38,055 nucleotides of DNA from Myxococcales bacterium (GTDB lineage Bacteria > Myxococcota_A > UBA9042), in contig SHZD01000034.1 of the NCBI GenBank assembly GCA_009692465.1, forward strand, positions 1-38,055, given 5' to 3'. The notes under the pieces are model-generated. The model was not told the DNA's origin. It saw only the letters and a list, made by a program, of their open reading frames with translations, and did no database searches. The position numbers were made by a program, and so were the translations under genes. Of the stretch, positions 1 to 8,486 are shown in pieces (position 1 is the stretch's first letter; every line of letters starts with the position of its first letter).

Positions 1-18
1 ATCTATTACGATCCGACC

Positions 19-121
19 GGCTCCTAGCCAGTCAACTATTCTCAACTGTCCGACAACTGCCCGGAGTAAATCCGTGCAGTTTCAGACAGTTGCCGCCATC
101 TAGCCAGACGGCGCTAGGAGC
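19..121. repeat. Inverted-repeat element at window start
   Basis: Outer arms GCTCCTAGC (20-28) and GCTAGGAGC (113-121) are perfect inverted copies. An inner pair, CAACTGTC (43-50) and GACAGTTG (85-92), is also perfect. The stretch has no convincing coding frame and lies just beyond the 3' end of the minus-strand peptidase gene. The nested inverted repeats suggest a small non-autonomous element or a long terminator. Its sequence does not match the A-D element core seen elsewhere in the window. The left boundary may extend outside the window. Confidence 0.5.
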
Positions 122-149
122 GAGTCGGAATACTCCGACACGCTCCTAG
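114..149 (-). terminator. Strong hairpin overlapping the stop codon of the HExxH peptidase gene
   Basis: CTAGGAGCG (114-122) pairs with CGCTCCTAG (141-149), and GTCGGA (124-129) pairs with TCCGAC (134-139). This gives a 15 bp stem with one mismatch and a 4-nt loop. The TAG stop of the upstream minus-strand gene (146-148) is inside the stem. No T-tract follows, so a classical intrinsic terminator is not proven. A role in 3'-end formation or mRNA stability is inference. Confidence 0.55.
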
Positions 150-2563
150 GGGGCGTCGAGTCTGGCGTCTGCAGAATAGGCGCCGCTTGGAAGAGTGACT
201 TGGCATCGCTGGGTCAGTTCTTCTTGTAAGCTCGTCGGTTGCACCAGTTTGAGCACGCGCGAGAGCTTTTGACAGTCACCGCGGCGCGCCCAGGCCAGCG
301 CCAGAGTGCGCAAGGCCTCGCGGTACACCAGCGGATAGGTTAGCCGCACGGCCGGCAGGACACTCTCGATCGCCGCCAAAGCGGGCTCGGCCTGCCCGTA
401 ACGCAGCATGCGCCGCGCCCACAGCCAGGTGGCCAACGGATGGGTCGGCAGCGATTGGCGCAGGTCGGCCAACACCCGCTCGGGCGGTTCGAAGGCGCCA
501 CCCACACACAGCACTGAAGCCATGGTCCGGTGTGCAGCAGGTACTTGGGCCAGCGCTTGTTTGACCTGCAGCGTGCGCTGGCTCGCTTCGTCCAGTGGCG
601 CGCTCTGGGCCTTGGACCATGCCGCCTGCGCAAGGAGCAACTGCTGGCTTTGCCAGTGCAAATCACCGACAACGGACAAGACACTGGCCGTGGCCAATGG
701 GTTGGGGCGATGACTCACTGGCCGCGCATGCTGTGAATCCAGCCAGTCTTGCAGGGCAACAGCCGCCGTTTGGGCATCCCCAGCGCTGGCATTGGCGATG
801 TGCCAGTGGGCGGCAACCGCAGGATCGAGGGCGCGCCAGTCGGCAATCGGCAGCCGCTGGACCAGCGCAGCCCACAAGTCGGCAGCCGCCCGATCGTTGC
901 CCGCAAGGTGTTGTCCGGCAGCGCGATCGCTGCAACGGCCGACGGCCAGTGCGCAAGGCCGATCAAACAGGCCAGGAGGCTCAAAACGGGCGCGAGCCCG
1001 CTCCAAGTCGCTTGCGGTCAACGGCGCACGCTTGGGATCGTCGACAAACGCAGCCCAGCCAAGCAAGACCTGCGGCAACGGCACTGGACAGCCGACCGCC
1101 AGCTCGCCATGGGCATAGGCGCGCGCCAAAGCCGACCGCCCGCACGTTTGGCCAATGTAGCGCAGCAGCGACCCCGCCAAGGTGTAGGCCAGATCGGGAT
1201 TGAGGCGCAAAAAGCCTGTAGGCGAGGCCAATTGCTCCAAGCTGGGGGCCTTGCCCAGCTGACGAGCAGCGCGCGCCCAGCCGTGGGGATCCAGATCCGC
1301 GCGCAGCGGCCATTCGGCGGCGACCGCCATGCCCTCAATGGTCAAGGCATCGGGCACCAGCCCGTGCTTCAGTGGCACACCCAGTGGATTATCGGCCCAC
1401 ACCGCGGCAAACACGTGCGCCAGTTCGTGGGTCAGCGTCGTGCTGCCATACTCGGGCAAAACCATGTGGATTTGCCGCAGCCACGGCTTGGCCATTTCAA
1501 CCTTGTGGGCGCCAGTCCAGGCGCGCTTGGTGCCGGCATCCGGCCACGCATACAACTGGACGTCGGTGGCGGGGTGGCCAAACCACTTCGCCAGCTGCTG
1601 GTGGCGAAAGGCCACGTCGTGGTGCAGTTGGGCCAGCGGTTGCTGCCACTTGGGACCGCGCGGGCCAAAAATGGTGACCTGAACGGTGCCGTTGGCGGCC
1701 ACCACGCTGCGGATCGGCAGTGCGGTGGCGTAGGCGTGTGTGGCGATCCGCCAGCGTTGAGGCCCTGCCTGGTGGGCGGCAATGCCCAAAGCGCTGACCG
1801 CAACGACCCCAGCCCAGCGAATGGCGGCGCGGCTGCGCAGCAAGAGGTGCACAGTGCCTAGCGACCACGGCAAGTCCAAGCGGGTGGCCAGCCGCACCAC
1901 CGCTAGCAGCGGCAGAATCCAAGCGAGGTCAGCCAATCGATAGGCGACGTCGCGCCAACTCGCGGCCACGGCATCCTCGTACAAAGCTCCAGCGATATGA
2001 CCCACTTGTGGCGCATAGGCGTCGATTTGCGGACTCGTCAGAAAATGGGCAGCGCTGGGCACGGCCGCGCCGATCATCAGGCCCACCAAAGTCAGGCGCT
2101 GCCAACTGGGCTTTGTCGCTAAGGCCGCGAGTGCGCCCGCGGCAGCCCCCCACAGGCTGGCGGCGATCGGCCCCAACAACCACAACGCCGCGCCGTCGAG
2201 CAGGCCGCAACTGGGCTGCCACGCGGCCACCAGCGCGGCAACGGCAAGCGGACCGGCCACCAAGACCACCCAGTCCAGACCCAGTGCTCGACGCTGCGCC
2301 AACCCCGATCGGGCAATCAGGCTGGCGGCCACACAACTCACGGGCGCCACCGCCAGCGCAAGATGGTAGTCAAACGCGGCAAGGCGCAGGCAGGCCAGCG
2401 CGACCGCAACGGCGGTGGGCACCCAGGCTGGCCACGACACGGCAATCGACACGGTGAGCAACCTTGGCGCGGGCGAGGACCGTCCCGCCGCCAGCGTAGT
2501 GACAAAAAGCGGGCCGCGCCAGCCAATTTGGGGCCAGTGACTGGACCGCCGGCCTGCAACCAC
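146..2563 (-). CDS. Membrane-anchored HExxH (gluzincin-like) peptidase with TPR-like C-terminus
   Basis: This 805-residue protein has about 250 N-terminal residues rich in hydrophobic, probably multi-pass segments. A likely extracytoplasmic domain follows, with the zinc motif HELAH (H379, E380, H383) and IEGMA placing a candidate third ligand at E410. The remaining roughly 350 residues are Ala/Leu-rich and helical, resembling TPR-type repeats. The His-Glu-His plus downstream EG arrangement is typical of gluzincin metallopeptidases, but I cannot name the family. The start used is GTG with a weak ribosome site; a start a few dozen codons downstream is possible. The gene diverges from mnmA across less than 50 bp, and its stop codon lies in a strong hairpin. 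Substrate unknown; membrane location and peptidase activity are inferred. Confidence 0.6.
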   Translation of the reverse strand: MVAGRRSSHWPQIGWRGPLFVTTLAAGRSSPAPRLLTVSIAVSWPAWVPTAVAVALACLRLAAFDYHLALAVAPVSCVAASLIARSGLAQRRALGLDWVVLVAGPLAVAALVAAWQPSCGLLDGAALWLLGPIAASLWGAAAGALAALATKPSWQRLTLVGLMIGAAVPSAAHFLTSPQIDAYAPQVGHIAGALYEDAVAASWRDVAYRLADLAWILPLLAVVRLATRLDLPWSLGTVHLLLRSRAAIRWAGVVAVSALGIAAHQAGPQRWRIATHAYATALPIRSVVAANGTVQVTIFGPRGPKWQQPLAQLHHDVAFRHQQLAKWFGHPATDVQLYAWPDAGTKRAWTGAHKVEMAKPWLRQIHMVLPEYGSTTLTHELAHVFAAVWADNPLGVPLKHGLVPDALTIEGMAVAAEWPLRADLDPHGWARAARQLGKAPSLEQLASPTGFLRLNPDLAYTLAGSLLRYIGQTCGRSALARAYAHGELAVGCPVPLPQVLLGWAAFVDDPKRAPLTASDLERARARFEPPGLFDRPCALAVGRCSDRAAGQHLAGNDRAAADLWAALVQRLPIADWRALDPAVAAHWHIANASAGDAQTAAVALQDWLDSQHARPVSHRPNPLATASVLSVVGDLHWQSQQLLLAQAAWSKAQSAPLDEASQRTLQVKQALAQVPAAHRTMASVLCVGGAFEPPERVLADLRQSLPTHPLATWLWARRMLRYGQAEPALAAIESVLPAVRLTYPLVYREALRTLALAWARRGDCQKLSRVLKLVQPTSLQEELTQRCQVTLPSGAYSADARLDAP

Positions 2564-2611
2564 CTATCTTGAACAACTGTCGCGACCACATACCGACGCG
2601 CCGACTCAGTC

Positions 2612-3799
2612 ATGTTGCCGCAATCACTACCCTTTGTTGAAAATCCGCGCGAATCTGCCCGCAATGCGGCAGCTATTTTCGCCGGCATGAACTTGCCGAT
2701 CGGTGCCACTGTCGCGGTGGCGATGAGCGGCGGCGTCGATTCCAGTGCCGTCGCTGCACTTATGGTCGAAGCCGGCTACCGCGTTTTTGGGCTGACCGCG
2801 CGCTTGTACGACGTCGCCCAGACCGAGCGCCGACCGGGCAGTTGTTGTGCGCCCGACGATGCACGCGACGCCCGCAACGTGGCTCACCACTTAGGTATTC
2901 GCCACTATGTCCTAGACGAGCGCCAAGCATTCTTGCGCGAGGTGGTCCAGCCATTTATTGACAGTTGGCGGCAGGCTCAGACCCCCAATCCCTGCGTTAA
3001 TTGCAATCGTTCTCTCAAGTTCGACAAGCTACTGCACACGGCGTTGGCATTGGGAGCCGACGTTTTGGCCACGGGTCACTATGCGCGCTTACTCGCCGAC
3101 GACGCCGGCCAGATGACACTGCGCCGCGCCCGCGATCCGGCCAAAGATCAGGCCTATTTTCTGTATCCCTTGGTCCCGGCGACGGTCCAAAAGCTGCGCT
3201 TTCCGCTCGGCGACATGACCAAGCCGCAAGTGCGGGCCCATGCCGAGCGCTTTGGCCTGCCTACCGCCCACAAGAAGGAGTCGATGGACGTGTGTTTCGT
3301 CGGCGGTCAGCGCCCGCAGGATTGGCTGCAAGGGCGCATGCCGATCGAAGCGGGCAAGGTGATCGACGAACAAGGGCACAGCGTGGGCGAACACGCCGGG
3401 TTGCACAGCGTGACAATCGGCCAGCGCCATGGTCTGAAAATAACAAGCAAAACACCGGATTCGGCTCCACTGTACGTCATCGAAAAACGTCAAGATGGCA
3501 CCGTTATCGTCGGCGAGCGTCACCGGTTGCGGGTGCAAAAGCTGGTTTTGGCCGACTGCACATGGATCAGTGGCCGGCCACCGCAGTATTGTGCACAATT
3601 GCAAGTGCAAGTTCGCCATCGCGGCCAGCCCGCGCGCATTGAAGTGGTGGACTGCACGGCCGACGGTCGCACCTTGACCCTAGTCGTGCGCGACGAGCTC
3701 TACGCCGCCGCCCGCGGTCAAGCGGGAGTTCTGTTTGATGGAGATCGCGTCCTTGGTGGGGGCACTATTAGTGCCGCCAATGCCGGCGCCACCTTGTAA
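2612..3799 (+). CDS. mnmA: tRNA-specific 2-thiouridylase MnmA
   Basis: MnmA performs the final sulfur transfer in s2U34 formation on tRNAs for Lys, Glu and Gln, using ATP and a persulfide relay in the cytoplasm. The protein shows the PP-loop SGGVDSS (residues 39-45), the catalytic Cys in PNPCVNCN (C128), the second Cys in MDVCFVGG (C228), and the expected C-terminal barrel. At 395 residues it is slightly long. The family normally begins just before the PP-loop, so the ATG at 2687 (residue 26) is a credible alternative start; neither start has a clear Shine-Dalgarno. rnc follows after 17 bp, suggesting a shared RNA-metabolism transcript with tatA further down. Confidence 0.93.
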   Translation: MLPQSLPFVENPRESARNAAAIFAGMNLPIGATVAVAMSGGVDSSAVAALMVEAGYRVFGLTARLYDVAQTERRPGSCCAPDDARDARNVAHHLGIRHYVLDERQAFLREVVQPFIDSWRQAQTPNPCVNCNRSLKFDKLLHTALALGADVLATGHYARLLADDAGQMTLRRARDPAKDQAYFLYPLVPATVQKLRFPLGDMTKPQVRAHAERFGLPTAHKKESMDVCFVGGQRPQDWLQGRMPIEAGKVIDEQGHSVGEHAGLHSVTIGQRHGLKITSKTPDSAPLYVIEKRQDGTVIVGERHRLRVQKLVLADCTWISGRPPQYCAQLQVQVRHRGQPARIEVVDCTADGRTLTLVVRDELYAAARGQAGVLFDGDRVLGGGTISAANAGATL

Positions 3800-3816
3800 T
3801 TGCAGCAGGGTCGAAG

Positions 3817-4785
3817 ATGTTGGAGCACACCATGGTTGACGTTGGCGACGCTATCCGCCGAACTTCGCGACCGTTGATCCCGATTCACGATACGCTGGCG
3901 GCCACCGCTAATTTGGCGCGGCGGGTCGGCCACGATTTCGCCGACCACCAGTTGCTTGATCAGGCGTTGACGCACACCTCGTTTCGCAACGAGCGACCCG
4001 ACTGCTTAATTGATAATCAGCGCTTGGAGTTTTTGGGCGATGCGGTGTTGGGTTTGGTCATCACCGAAGCCTTGGTGGAGCTGATGCCGGAGCGCCGCGA
4101 GGGCCAACTGACCTTGCTCAAGTCGCAGTTGGTCCGCGAAAGTTGTCTGGCGGAAGTGGCCGAAGCGATTGGTTTGGGGCCAGCGCTGCGCTTGGGACGC
4201 GGCGAAGACCAGAGCGGCGGCCGGCGGCGACCCTCGATACTTGCTGACGCGCTGGAGGCCCTGATTGCGGCGATTTTCATGGACGGCGGCTACGTAGCGG
4301 TGCGCCCAATCGTGCGCAACCTGTTCGAGGATCTGCTGCACGAAGCAGTGACCACGGCGGCAGAATTGGGCGATACGCCCGGCGCCCTGTCGGCGGGGGT
4401 GGCGAACTGGAAAACCGCGGTCCAAGAACTGTTGCAACAACTGGGTCACCAGCCACCAACGTACACCGTGGTGAGTTTTGTCGGCGCCTCCAATTTGCGG
4501 CGGTTTCGAGTACAAGCGACGGCGTTTATTGACAATGACTTGCTTACCGGCGAAGGCGAGGGTGCCAACAAGAAGTTTGCTGAGCATGTGGCCGCAGGCG
4601 ATCTGTATCAGCGGTTGATGACCATGACCGGTCGCGCCGACGCCGATCCAATGTTGGCGGCGCTGATTGCAGTGCCGACGACTCGGCCGTCCGGGCTGCG
4701 GCCGCGGCCATTTGGTGACACTTTTGTCGCCGTACCGCCGGTGCGGCTGCCCGATAGCGGTTCAAGCTCGGATCCGCTACGCTAG
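3817..4785 (+). CDS. rnc: Ribonuclease III
   Basis: RNase III cuts double-stranded RNA in rRNA precursors and some mRNAs, acting as a cytoplasmic dimer. The signature NQRLEFLGDAVLG is present, as is the downstream acidic motif ADALEALIAAIFMDGG that supplies metal ligands. From about residue 190 there is a dsRNA-binding domain: NWKTAVQELLQQ at its start and GEGEGANKKFAEHVAA at its end. At 322 residues it is longer than the usual 220-250. The extra length is about 30 N-terminal residues and a low-complexity C-terminal tail of about 50. A second in-frame ATG at 3832 could also be used. It sits 17 bp after mnmA and just upstream of tatA. Confidence 0.95.
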   Translation: MLEHTMVDVGDAIRRTSRPLIPIHDTLAATANLARRVGHDFADHQLLDQALTHTSFRNERPDCLIDNQRLEFLGDAVLGLVITEALVELMPERREGQLTLLKSQLVRESCLAEVAEAIGLGPALRLGRGEDQSGGRRRPSILADALEALIAAIFMDGGYVAVRPIVRNLFEDLLHEAVTTAAELGDTPGALSAGVANWKTAVQELLQQLGHQPPTYTVVSFVGASNLRRFRVQATAFIDNDLLTGEGEGANKKFAEHVAAGDLYQRLMTMTGRADADPMLAALIAVPTTRPSGLRPRPFGDTFVAVPPVRLPDSGSSSDPLR

Positions 4786-4824
4786 CGGAGTTGTGCGCGT
4801 CACTTGGGCGCACTAAGGTCGAAC

Positions 4825-5226
4825 ATGCTGGGCAACTTAGGCCAAAACCTGCTCTGCGGCGCCTCCACCACTTTCCAGATCGCAACCGTCCCGATCGCGA
4901 CCGTCGATTGGAGCCAAGGTGTGCCCACACTGAGCCGGGCGATGCTGGGGACTTGGGAGATTATCGCGATCTTGGCGGTAGTGGTATTGCTTTTTGGTTC
5001 CACCAAGTTGCCGCAACTGGGCAAGGGTTTGGGCGAGGCGATTGGCAATTTCAAGAAAGCCAAGCAAGACGGCGAGCAACAGGCCCTGCGCACTGAAATC
5101 GACGCTACGCCGCGCACCGACGCCGCGCCGGTAGTGGACGCTGTGCCCAGGCTGGACGCCCAAAACGACCAACAGCAGCGCGCAGACTCTTCGGCCGCAG
5201 CGCATGCCGGTGGCGTCAAGCGCTGA
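4825..5226 (+). CDS. tatA: Sec-independent translocase protein TatA/TatE
   Basis: TatA forms the pore-like component of the twin-arginine system that exports folded proteins. The diagnostic block is present: a short membrane helix ([15 protein letters not shown]), the hinge [14 protein letters not shown], an amphipathic helix with FKKAK, then a polar Ala/Asp/Gln-rich tail. The ATG used here has AAGG six bases upstream, but it gives about 40 residues before the helix, unusual for TatA. A GTG at 4921 (preceded by CCAAGG) or the ATG at 4942 would give the normal N-terminus, so the start is uncertain. No tatB or tatC is adjacent. A tandem repeat begins immediately after the stop. Confidence 0.85.
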   Translation: MLGNLGQNLLCGASTTFQIATVPIATVDWSQGVPTLSRAMLGTWEIIAILAVVVLLFGSTKLPQLGKGLGEAIGNFKKAKQDGEQQALRTEIDATPRTDAAPVVDAVPRLDAQNDQQQRADSSAAAHAGGVKR

Positions 5227-5323
5227 TTTTGCGCTGCGCTAGCAGAGTTTTGCGCTGCGCTAGCAGAGTTTTGCGCTGCGCTAGCAGAGTTTTGCGCTGC
5301 GCTAGCAGAGTTTTGCGCTGCGC
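5227..5323. repeat. 21-bp tandem repeat downstream of tatA
   Basis: Four identical 21-bp units (TTTTGCGCTGCGCTAGCAGA plus a final G) run from 5227 to 5310. A fifth copy breaks off after 13 bases. The array begins at the end of tatA and is outside any credible gene. Exact identity of the copies suggests recent expansion by slippage or unequal exchange. Confidence 0.9.
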
Positions 5324-5617
5324 ATGCTAAGGTTTTCGGCGCACGGATTCGGCGCACGTTCGGTTTTTCTGTGCACGTGCTCGGTGTAGCTGTGCCGCGA
5401 CCGACCCCGACTACCAGGATTCCCCACCGAAATTCCCCGCGACCCCCGTGGGATGCCAGTGCCCTGTCGCTCGCTGTCGCTCGCTGTCGCTCGACAAGGA
5501 GCAAGGGGCTTGACGACTGAGGCGTACTTGCGTACGCCAATGAGACAGTCCTGCGAACTGTCTAGGAGGAAAGCGCCGCGGCGACGCAGAGATGCGCCCA
5601 AAGCGGGGGATCGCGGC
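5324..5617. other. Gene-free spacer with short repeats and hairpins
   Basis: No credible coding frame is seen. The stretch holds two direct copies of TTCGGCGCACG near 5336 and 5348 and three perfect 10-bp units CTGTCGCTCG (5464-5493). It also has two small hairpins: GGCGTAC/GTACGCC (5521-5538) and GACAGT/ACTGTC (5544-5562). The hairpins lie between the convergent tatA and WG-repeat genes and may end transcription from either side. Confidence 0.5.
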
Positions 5618-6565
5618 CTACAGCGATCGACGAAACACCGTTTTGCCAGCTCGGTCGACCACCACCGCCGCGGTCGCGGTGTACGCTGCGGCGAGGCCAG
5701 AGTGCATCGGCAAGGCTAAGGCGAATTGCGGGGCGACCAGCCAGCGCCCATCGCGGCCCAAATAGCCATAGCGGGGGCCGTCAGCGCTGTCGATTTGGGC
5801 GGCGCAAACTCCCTCGCAAAAGTCTTGAACATAGTGAAACTGTGGGGCAATCGCGACACGCCCATCGCTGGCGACAAAGCCCCAGCCGCGGTCGGCGCGC
5901 ACTGCTGCCAAGCCCTCATGAAATGACTTGGCCTGCCTCCACGCGGCACCGATGGTCAAGTGGCCATGGCGGTTAACGAATCCCCAGTGATCGGCGATGC
6001 GAACCGGCGCCAAGCCGTCGGCAAAATCACCAGCCTCGTCGTAGGTGCCGATGCCACTGGTGGCGCCGTCGCGGTGGACAAAGCTCCAGCGCCGGTCGCG
6101 CAGCACAAGTGCCACCGCGTCCGAAAAATCTCCAGCATCGTCGAAGCGCGGGCTAATCGCCCACTGGCCACCGCCGTCGATGTAGCCCCACTGGCCAGCC
6201 ATGGCAGCCGCAGCCAACCCGCCGCGAAGGGGCCGCAGATCGGCAAAGGTGGTCGCTGTCAACGGTTGGCCCGTCGGGTCAATCAGGCCCCACTGCGAGT
6301 TGCAACAGACGGCAGCGGCGGCCTCGCCAAAATCGCGAGCGTCATCGAACTGGGGCGCAATCGCCCACTGCCCGCTCAGGTTCAAATAGCCCCAGCGCCG
6401 ATCGACACACGCGGCAGCTAGACCGGCGAAAAAAGGCTGAGCCTGCTCAAGAGTCGGGGCGATGGCGAGGGTGCCGCGGTGGTCGACATAGCCAAATCGG
6501 TCGCCCAGTTGGACCGGACACAGGCTGCGACCCGCCGACTGATTAGCCAAAGGTGAAGTGGCCAC
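5618..6565 (-). CDS. WG-repeat (KWG-type) protein
   Basis: The 315-residue protein is almost entirely made of repeats with the pattern WGYLN..GQWAIAPQFDDARDFGE. Roughly seven to nine units are visible, for example RFGYVDHRG, RWGYLNLSG, QWGLIDPTG, QWGYIDGGG, RWSFVHRDG, HWGFVNRHG and GWGFVASDG. This is the WG-containing repeat family, thought to form beta-rich binding scaffolds; no specific function is established for this member. I see no signal peptide or membrane segment. Translation starts at GTG. It lies 167 bp downstream of the Tae4-like amidase on the same strand, so co-transcription is possible. An immunity or accessory role for it would be speculation. Confidence 0.8.
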   Translation of the reverse strand: MATSPLANQSAGRSLCPVQLGDRFGYVDHRGTLAIAPTLEQAQPFFAGLAAACVDRRWGYLNLSGQWAIAPQFDDARDFGEAAAAVCCNSQWGLIDPTGQPLTATTFADLRPLRGGLAAAAMAGQWGYIDGGGQWAISPRFDDAGDFSDAVALVLRDRRWSFVHRDGATSGIGTYDEAGDFADGLAPVRIADHWGFVNRHGHLTIGAAWRQAKSFHEGLAAVRADRGWGFVASDGRVAIAPQFHYVQDFCEGVCAAQIDSADGPRYGYLGRDGRWLVAPQFALALPMHSGLAAAYTATAAVVVDRAGKTVFRRSL

Positions 6566-6732
6566 GCGTCACTCTTTGGCACCATCGGTCTTGGGGCAGT
6601 TCGGCGAAGTGTCCAAGATGCCACCTACCGACGCTGATCGTGAAATTACCCAATGAAAACAAAGGCGTGCGCGACGAAGCGACCTGCGAAACAAGCCAAG
6701 AAACGCAAGGCAAGCCTAGTCTGACCGGTAGG

Positions 6733-7869
6733 CTAGATGTACCACACCTTGAGCTGCTGGCACGGATACCAATTGTTGGCATCCGACAACTGCATGCCGT
6801 CGAAAACGTCGACGTGACCGGTGCCACCGTAGCCAAAGATTTTGTCAAAGGCGACGATGCCGCGCTTGCCGGACACAGCTGGCTCAATGTCGCTGTCAAA
6901 CGTGGTCTTGAACTCGTCCTCTGTCTTGAACCGCTTGCCTTGCGGCCAACTCTGGTGGGGTTGACCAAAATGGGCCGAAACGTAGGTCCACGCCTCTTTG
7001 GCCGACAAGATGTAGTACCATCCGGTCTTTTTCGAAAACGCCACCCGCCCGGCCGGAATGCCCGCTGCTACCGCTTTTTCCTTGGTGATTTTGTAATCGC
7101 CGCCGAGCTGGTTGAACATGGTCGACAGCCGAATTGCGCAAGTATTTTGGTAGACTGCGGGGTCAAAGCCGAGCCATTCCGACATTTTTTCGCTCGAGGT
7201 GTTCTGGCTGCCGTCCTTTTGGTAATTGTGGGGGTGAGCGTCCCAAACCTTTTGAAAATCGCCGGGAAGGCCGCCGTTCTTGCTGCCCGGCGCCCCTGCG
7301 GCCGCGCCACCGCCACCCTGTCCCGCCTGCGCGGCAGCACCGCCTTGGGTACTGGGAGCGGCTTGGGCGCGGTTGGCTTGCTGGGCCACTTGGGTTTGGT
7401 CCATCACCGGCGGCTGTTGCGCCTCGGCGGCGGGCGGCGCCTGCATTGGCGGTTCTTTTTCCATAGCTTGCAGAGTCAATTTACCGAACGCGCCGGTCGA
7501 AGGCACGCCGTGCGCCCCTTGCCACGTCTTGAGCGCTTTGGTCGTGGCCGGCCCCCATTGGCCATCAGCGCCCGCGCGGCCCAGATTAAGACCCGAAGCG
7601 ACCAAAAACTGCTGAATCGCGCGAACGCTTGGCCCGCGCGCGCCCTCGTTCAACATCACATTGGCGGTCAGCACCGTCTCCAGCACATGGTCGCCCGAAA
7701 AGAGCGGCTGGGTCAGACCACCACCGCCTGGCGCTGCCGGAGCCTGCGGCTGCTGTTGGCCTTGAGCGCCGCCCGCGCCCGGCGTTTGACCAGCCTGCGC
7801 TCCACCGCGCTGATTGGCCTGACCGGGTTGCTGGCGTTGGGTCTGATTTTGGGCGGCTGGCTCTGGCAT
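6733..7869 (-). CDS. Tae4-like peptidoglycan amidase with N-terminal peptidoglycan-binding domain
   Basis: The 378-residue protein has a Gln/Ala/Gly-rich N-terminus, then a PG_binding_1-like domain (about residues 70-130: GARGPSVRAIQQFLVASG, DGQWGPATTKALKTWQ). A disordered linker and a C-terminal domain of about 160 residues follow. That domain resembles type VI amidase effector Tae4: catalytic Cys in NTCAIRLSTMFNQ (C244), GIVAFDKIFGYGGTGHVDVF with His352, and a terminal VWYI. Tae4 enzymes cleave the D-Glu to mDAP bond in peptidoglycan stems. The ATG at 7869 is preceded by CGGAG at good spacing; an in-frame TTG at 7953 is less likely. No signal peptide, T6SS gene or recognisable Tai4 immunity gene is nearby. 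It could be an effector or a self-wall hydrolase. Confidence 0.75.
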   Translation of the reverse strand: MPEPAAQNQTQRQQPGQANQRGGAQAGQTPGAGGAQGQQQPQAPAAPGGGGLTQPLFSGDHVLETVLTANVMLNEGARGPSVRAIQQFLVASGLNLGRAGADGQWGPATTKALKTWQGAHGVPSTGAFGKLTLQAMEKEPPMQAPPAAEAQQPPVMDQTQVAQQANRAQAAPSTQGGAAAQAGQGGGGAAAGAPGSKNGGLPGDFQKVWDAHPHNYQKDGSQNTSSEKMSEWLGFDPAVYQNTCAIRLSTMFNQLGGDYKITKEKAVAAGIPAGRVAFSKKTGWYYILSAKEAWTYVSAHFGQPHQSWPQGKRFKTEDEFKTTFDSDIEPAVSGKRGIVAFDKIFGYGGTGHVDVFDGMQLSDANNWYPCQQLKVWYI

Positions 7870-7958
7870 GGTGAACTCCGTAATGAGTTGGGTTGCGGGC
7901 AAAATAGGGTCGATTCTGCTCTGCGGCCCCTGGATTGCTTGGTCGGTCGCCAATTCTC

Positions 7959-8112
7959 GGCCATACTATATATGGTCACCCAAATTCGAGATCAACCTTT
8001 GACCGGAGCCGCAAGGCGGCTGCGCAGCAGACGCGAGCTTGGCGACCCACTGAGCAAGCGCCAGATCGGCGGTCTGGCATTTGATGCCGGACTTCGGCGA
8101 CCGAGTAGAGCC
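7959..8112. repeat. Dispersed element, type C, copy 1
   Basis: The ends carry imperfect inverted repeats of about 22 bp: GGTCACCCAAATTCGAGATC starts at 7974, and the reverse complement of the right end (8103 inward) reads GGTCGCCGAAGTCCGGCATC. Outside these, a looser GGC..TAC arm extends the symmetry. On the minus strand the interior contains the family core GTGGGTCGCCAAGCTCGCG. The same layout recurs at 16204-16348. It lies immediately upstream of the Tae4-like gene and may supply or disrupt its promoter. No coding frame is likely. Confidence 0.7.
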
Positions 8113-8321
8113 GACTTGATGCTTCATTTCTTTCCCACATCGATCGCGTTGTTCTTGCTTGCGCCCTTGACGCCGTCGCGTCGCCCGCAGACTACCACGC
8201 CATCGGCATTGCGTCGCAGTTTGAACCCGTCAATCCCGCCGGCCGTGGGGCTCCAGTGCCCCGCAAAAATGCCGCTCGATGCGCAAAACGCGCTGACGAA
8301 CTGAGTTTATCGTTGATTCGC

Positions 8322-8464
8322 CTAAGGAATTGTCCGCAAAATCCGCGATCGACCTGCGCGACTCAGGAACGGCGAGTCGACGATCGAAGACGCGGGCTTA
8401 GCAACCTACGCCGTAAGCAAGCGGAACCAGTCCCACTATGGCCCAATTAGTGACAGTTTCTAAG
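8322..8464 (-). repeat. Dispersed element, type A, copy 1 (minus orientation)
   Basis: The terminal inverted repeats are CTAAGGAATTGTCC (8322-8335) and, read inward from the right end, CTTAGAAACTGTCA. Read on the minus strand it has the same order as the other A copies: a terminal hairpin (CACTA/TAGTG loop), GGTTCCGCTTGCTTAC, the core GTTGCTAAGC, then CGACTCG and a GATCGCGG tail. It ends 22 bp before the radical SAM start codon. No protein frame. Confidence 0.75.
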
Positions 8465-8486
8465 TTTTTTCATAGATTTACCGGAA

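Noticed and set aside
6653-6724. 23-codon Lys/Arg-rich frame between the WG-repeat and Tae4-like genes
   Set aside because: No ribosome site and very short; considered as a possible immunity peptide but there is no support.
6553-8304. Open frame of 583 codons antisense to the Tae4-like gene
   Set aside because: It runs through the Tae4-like gene and a dispersed element and has no plausible protein features.
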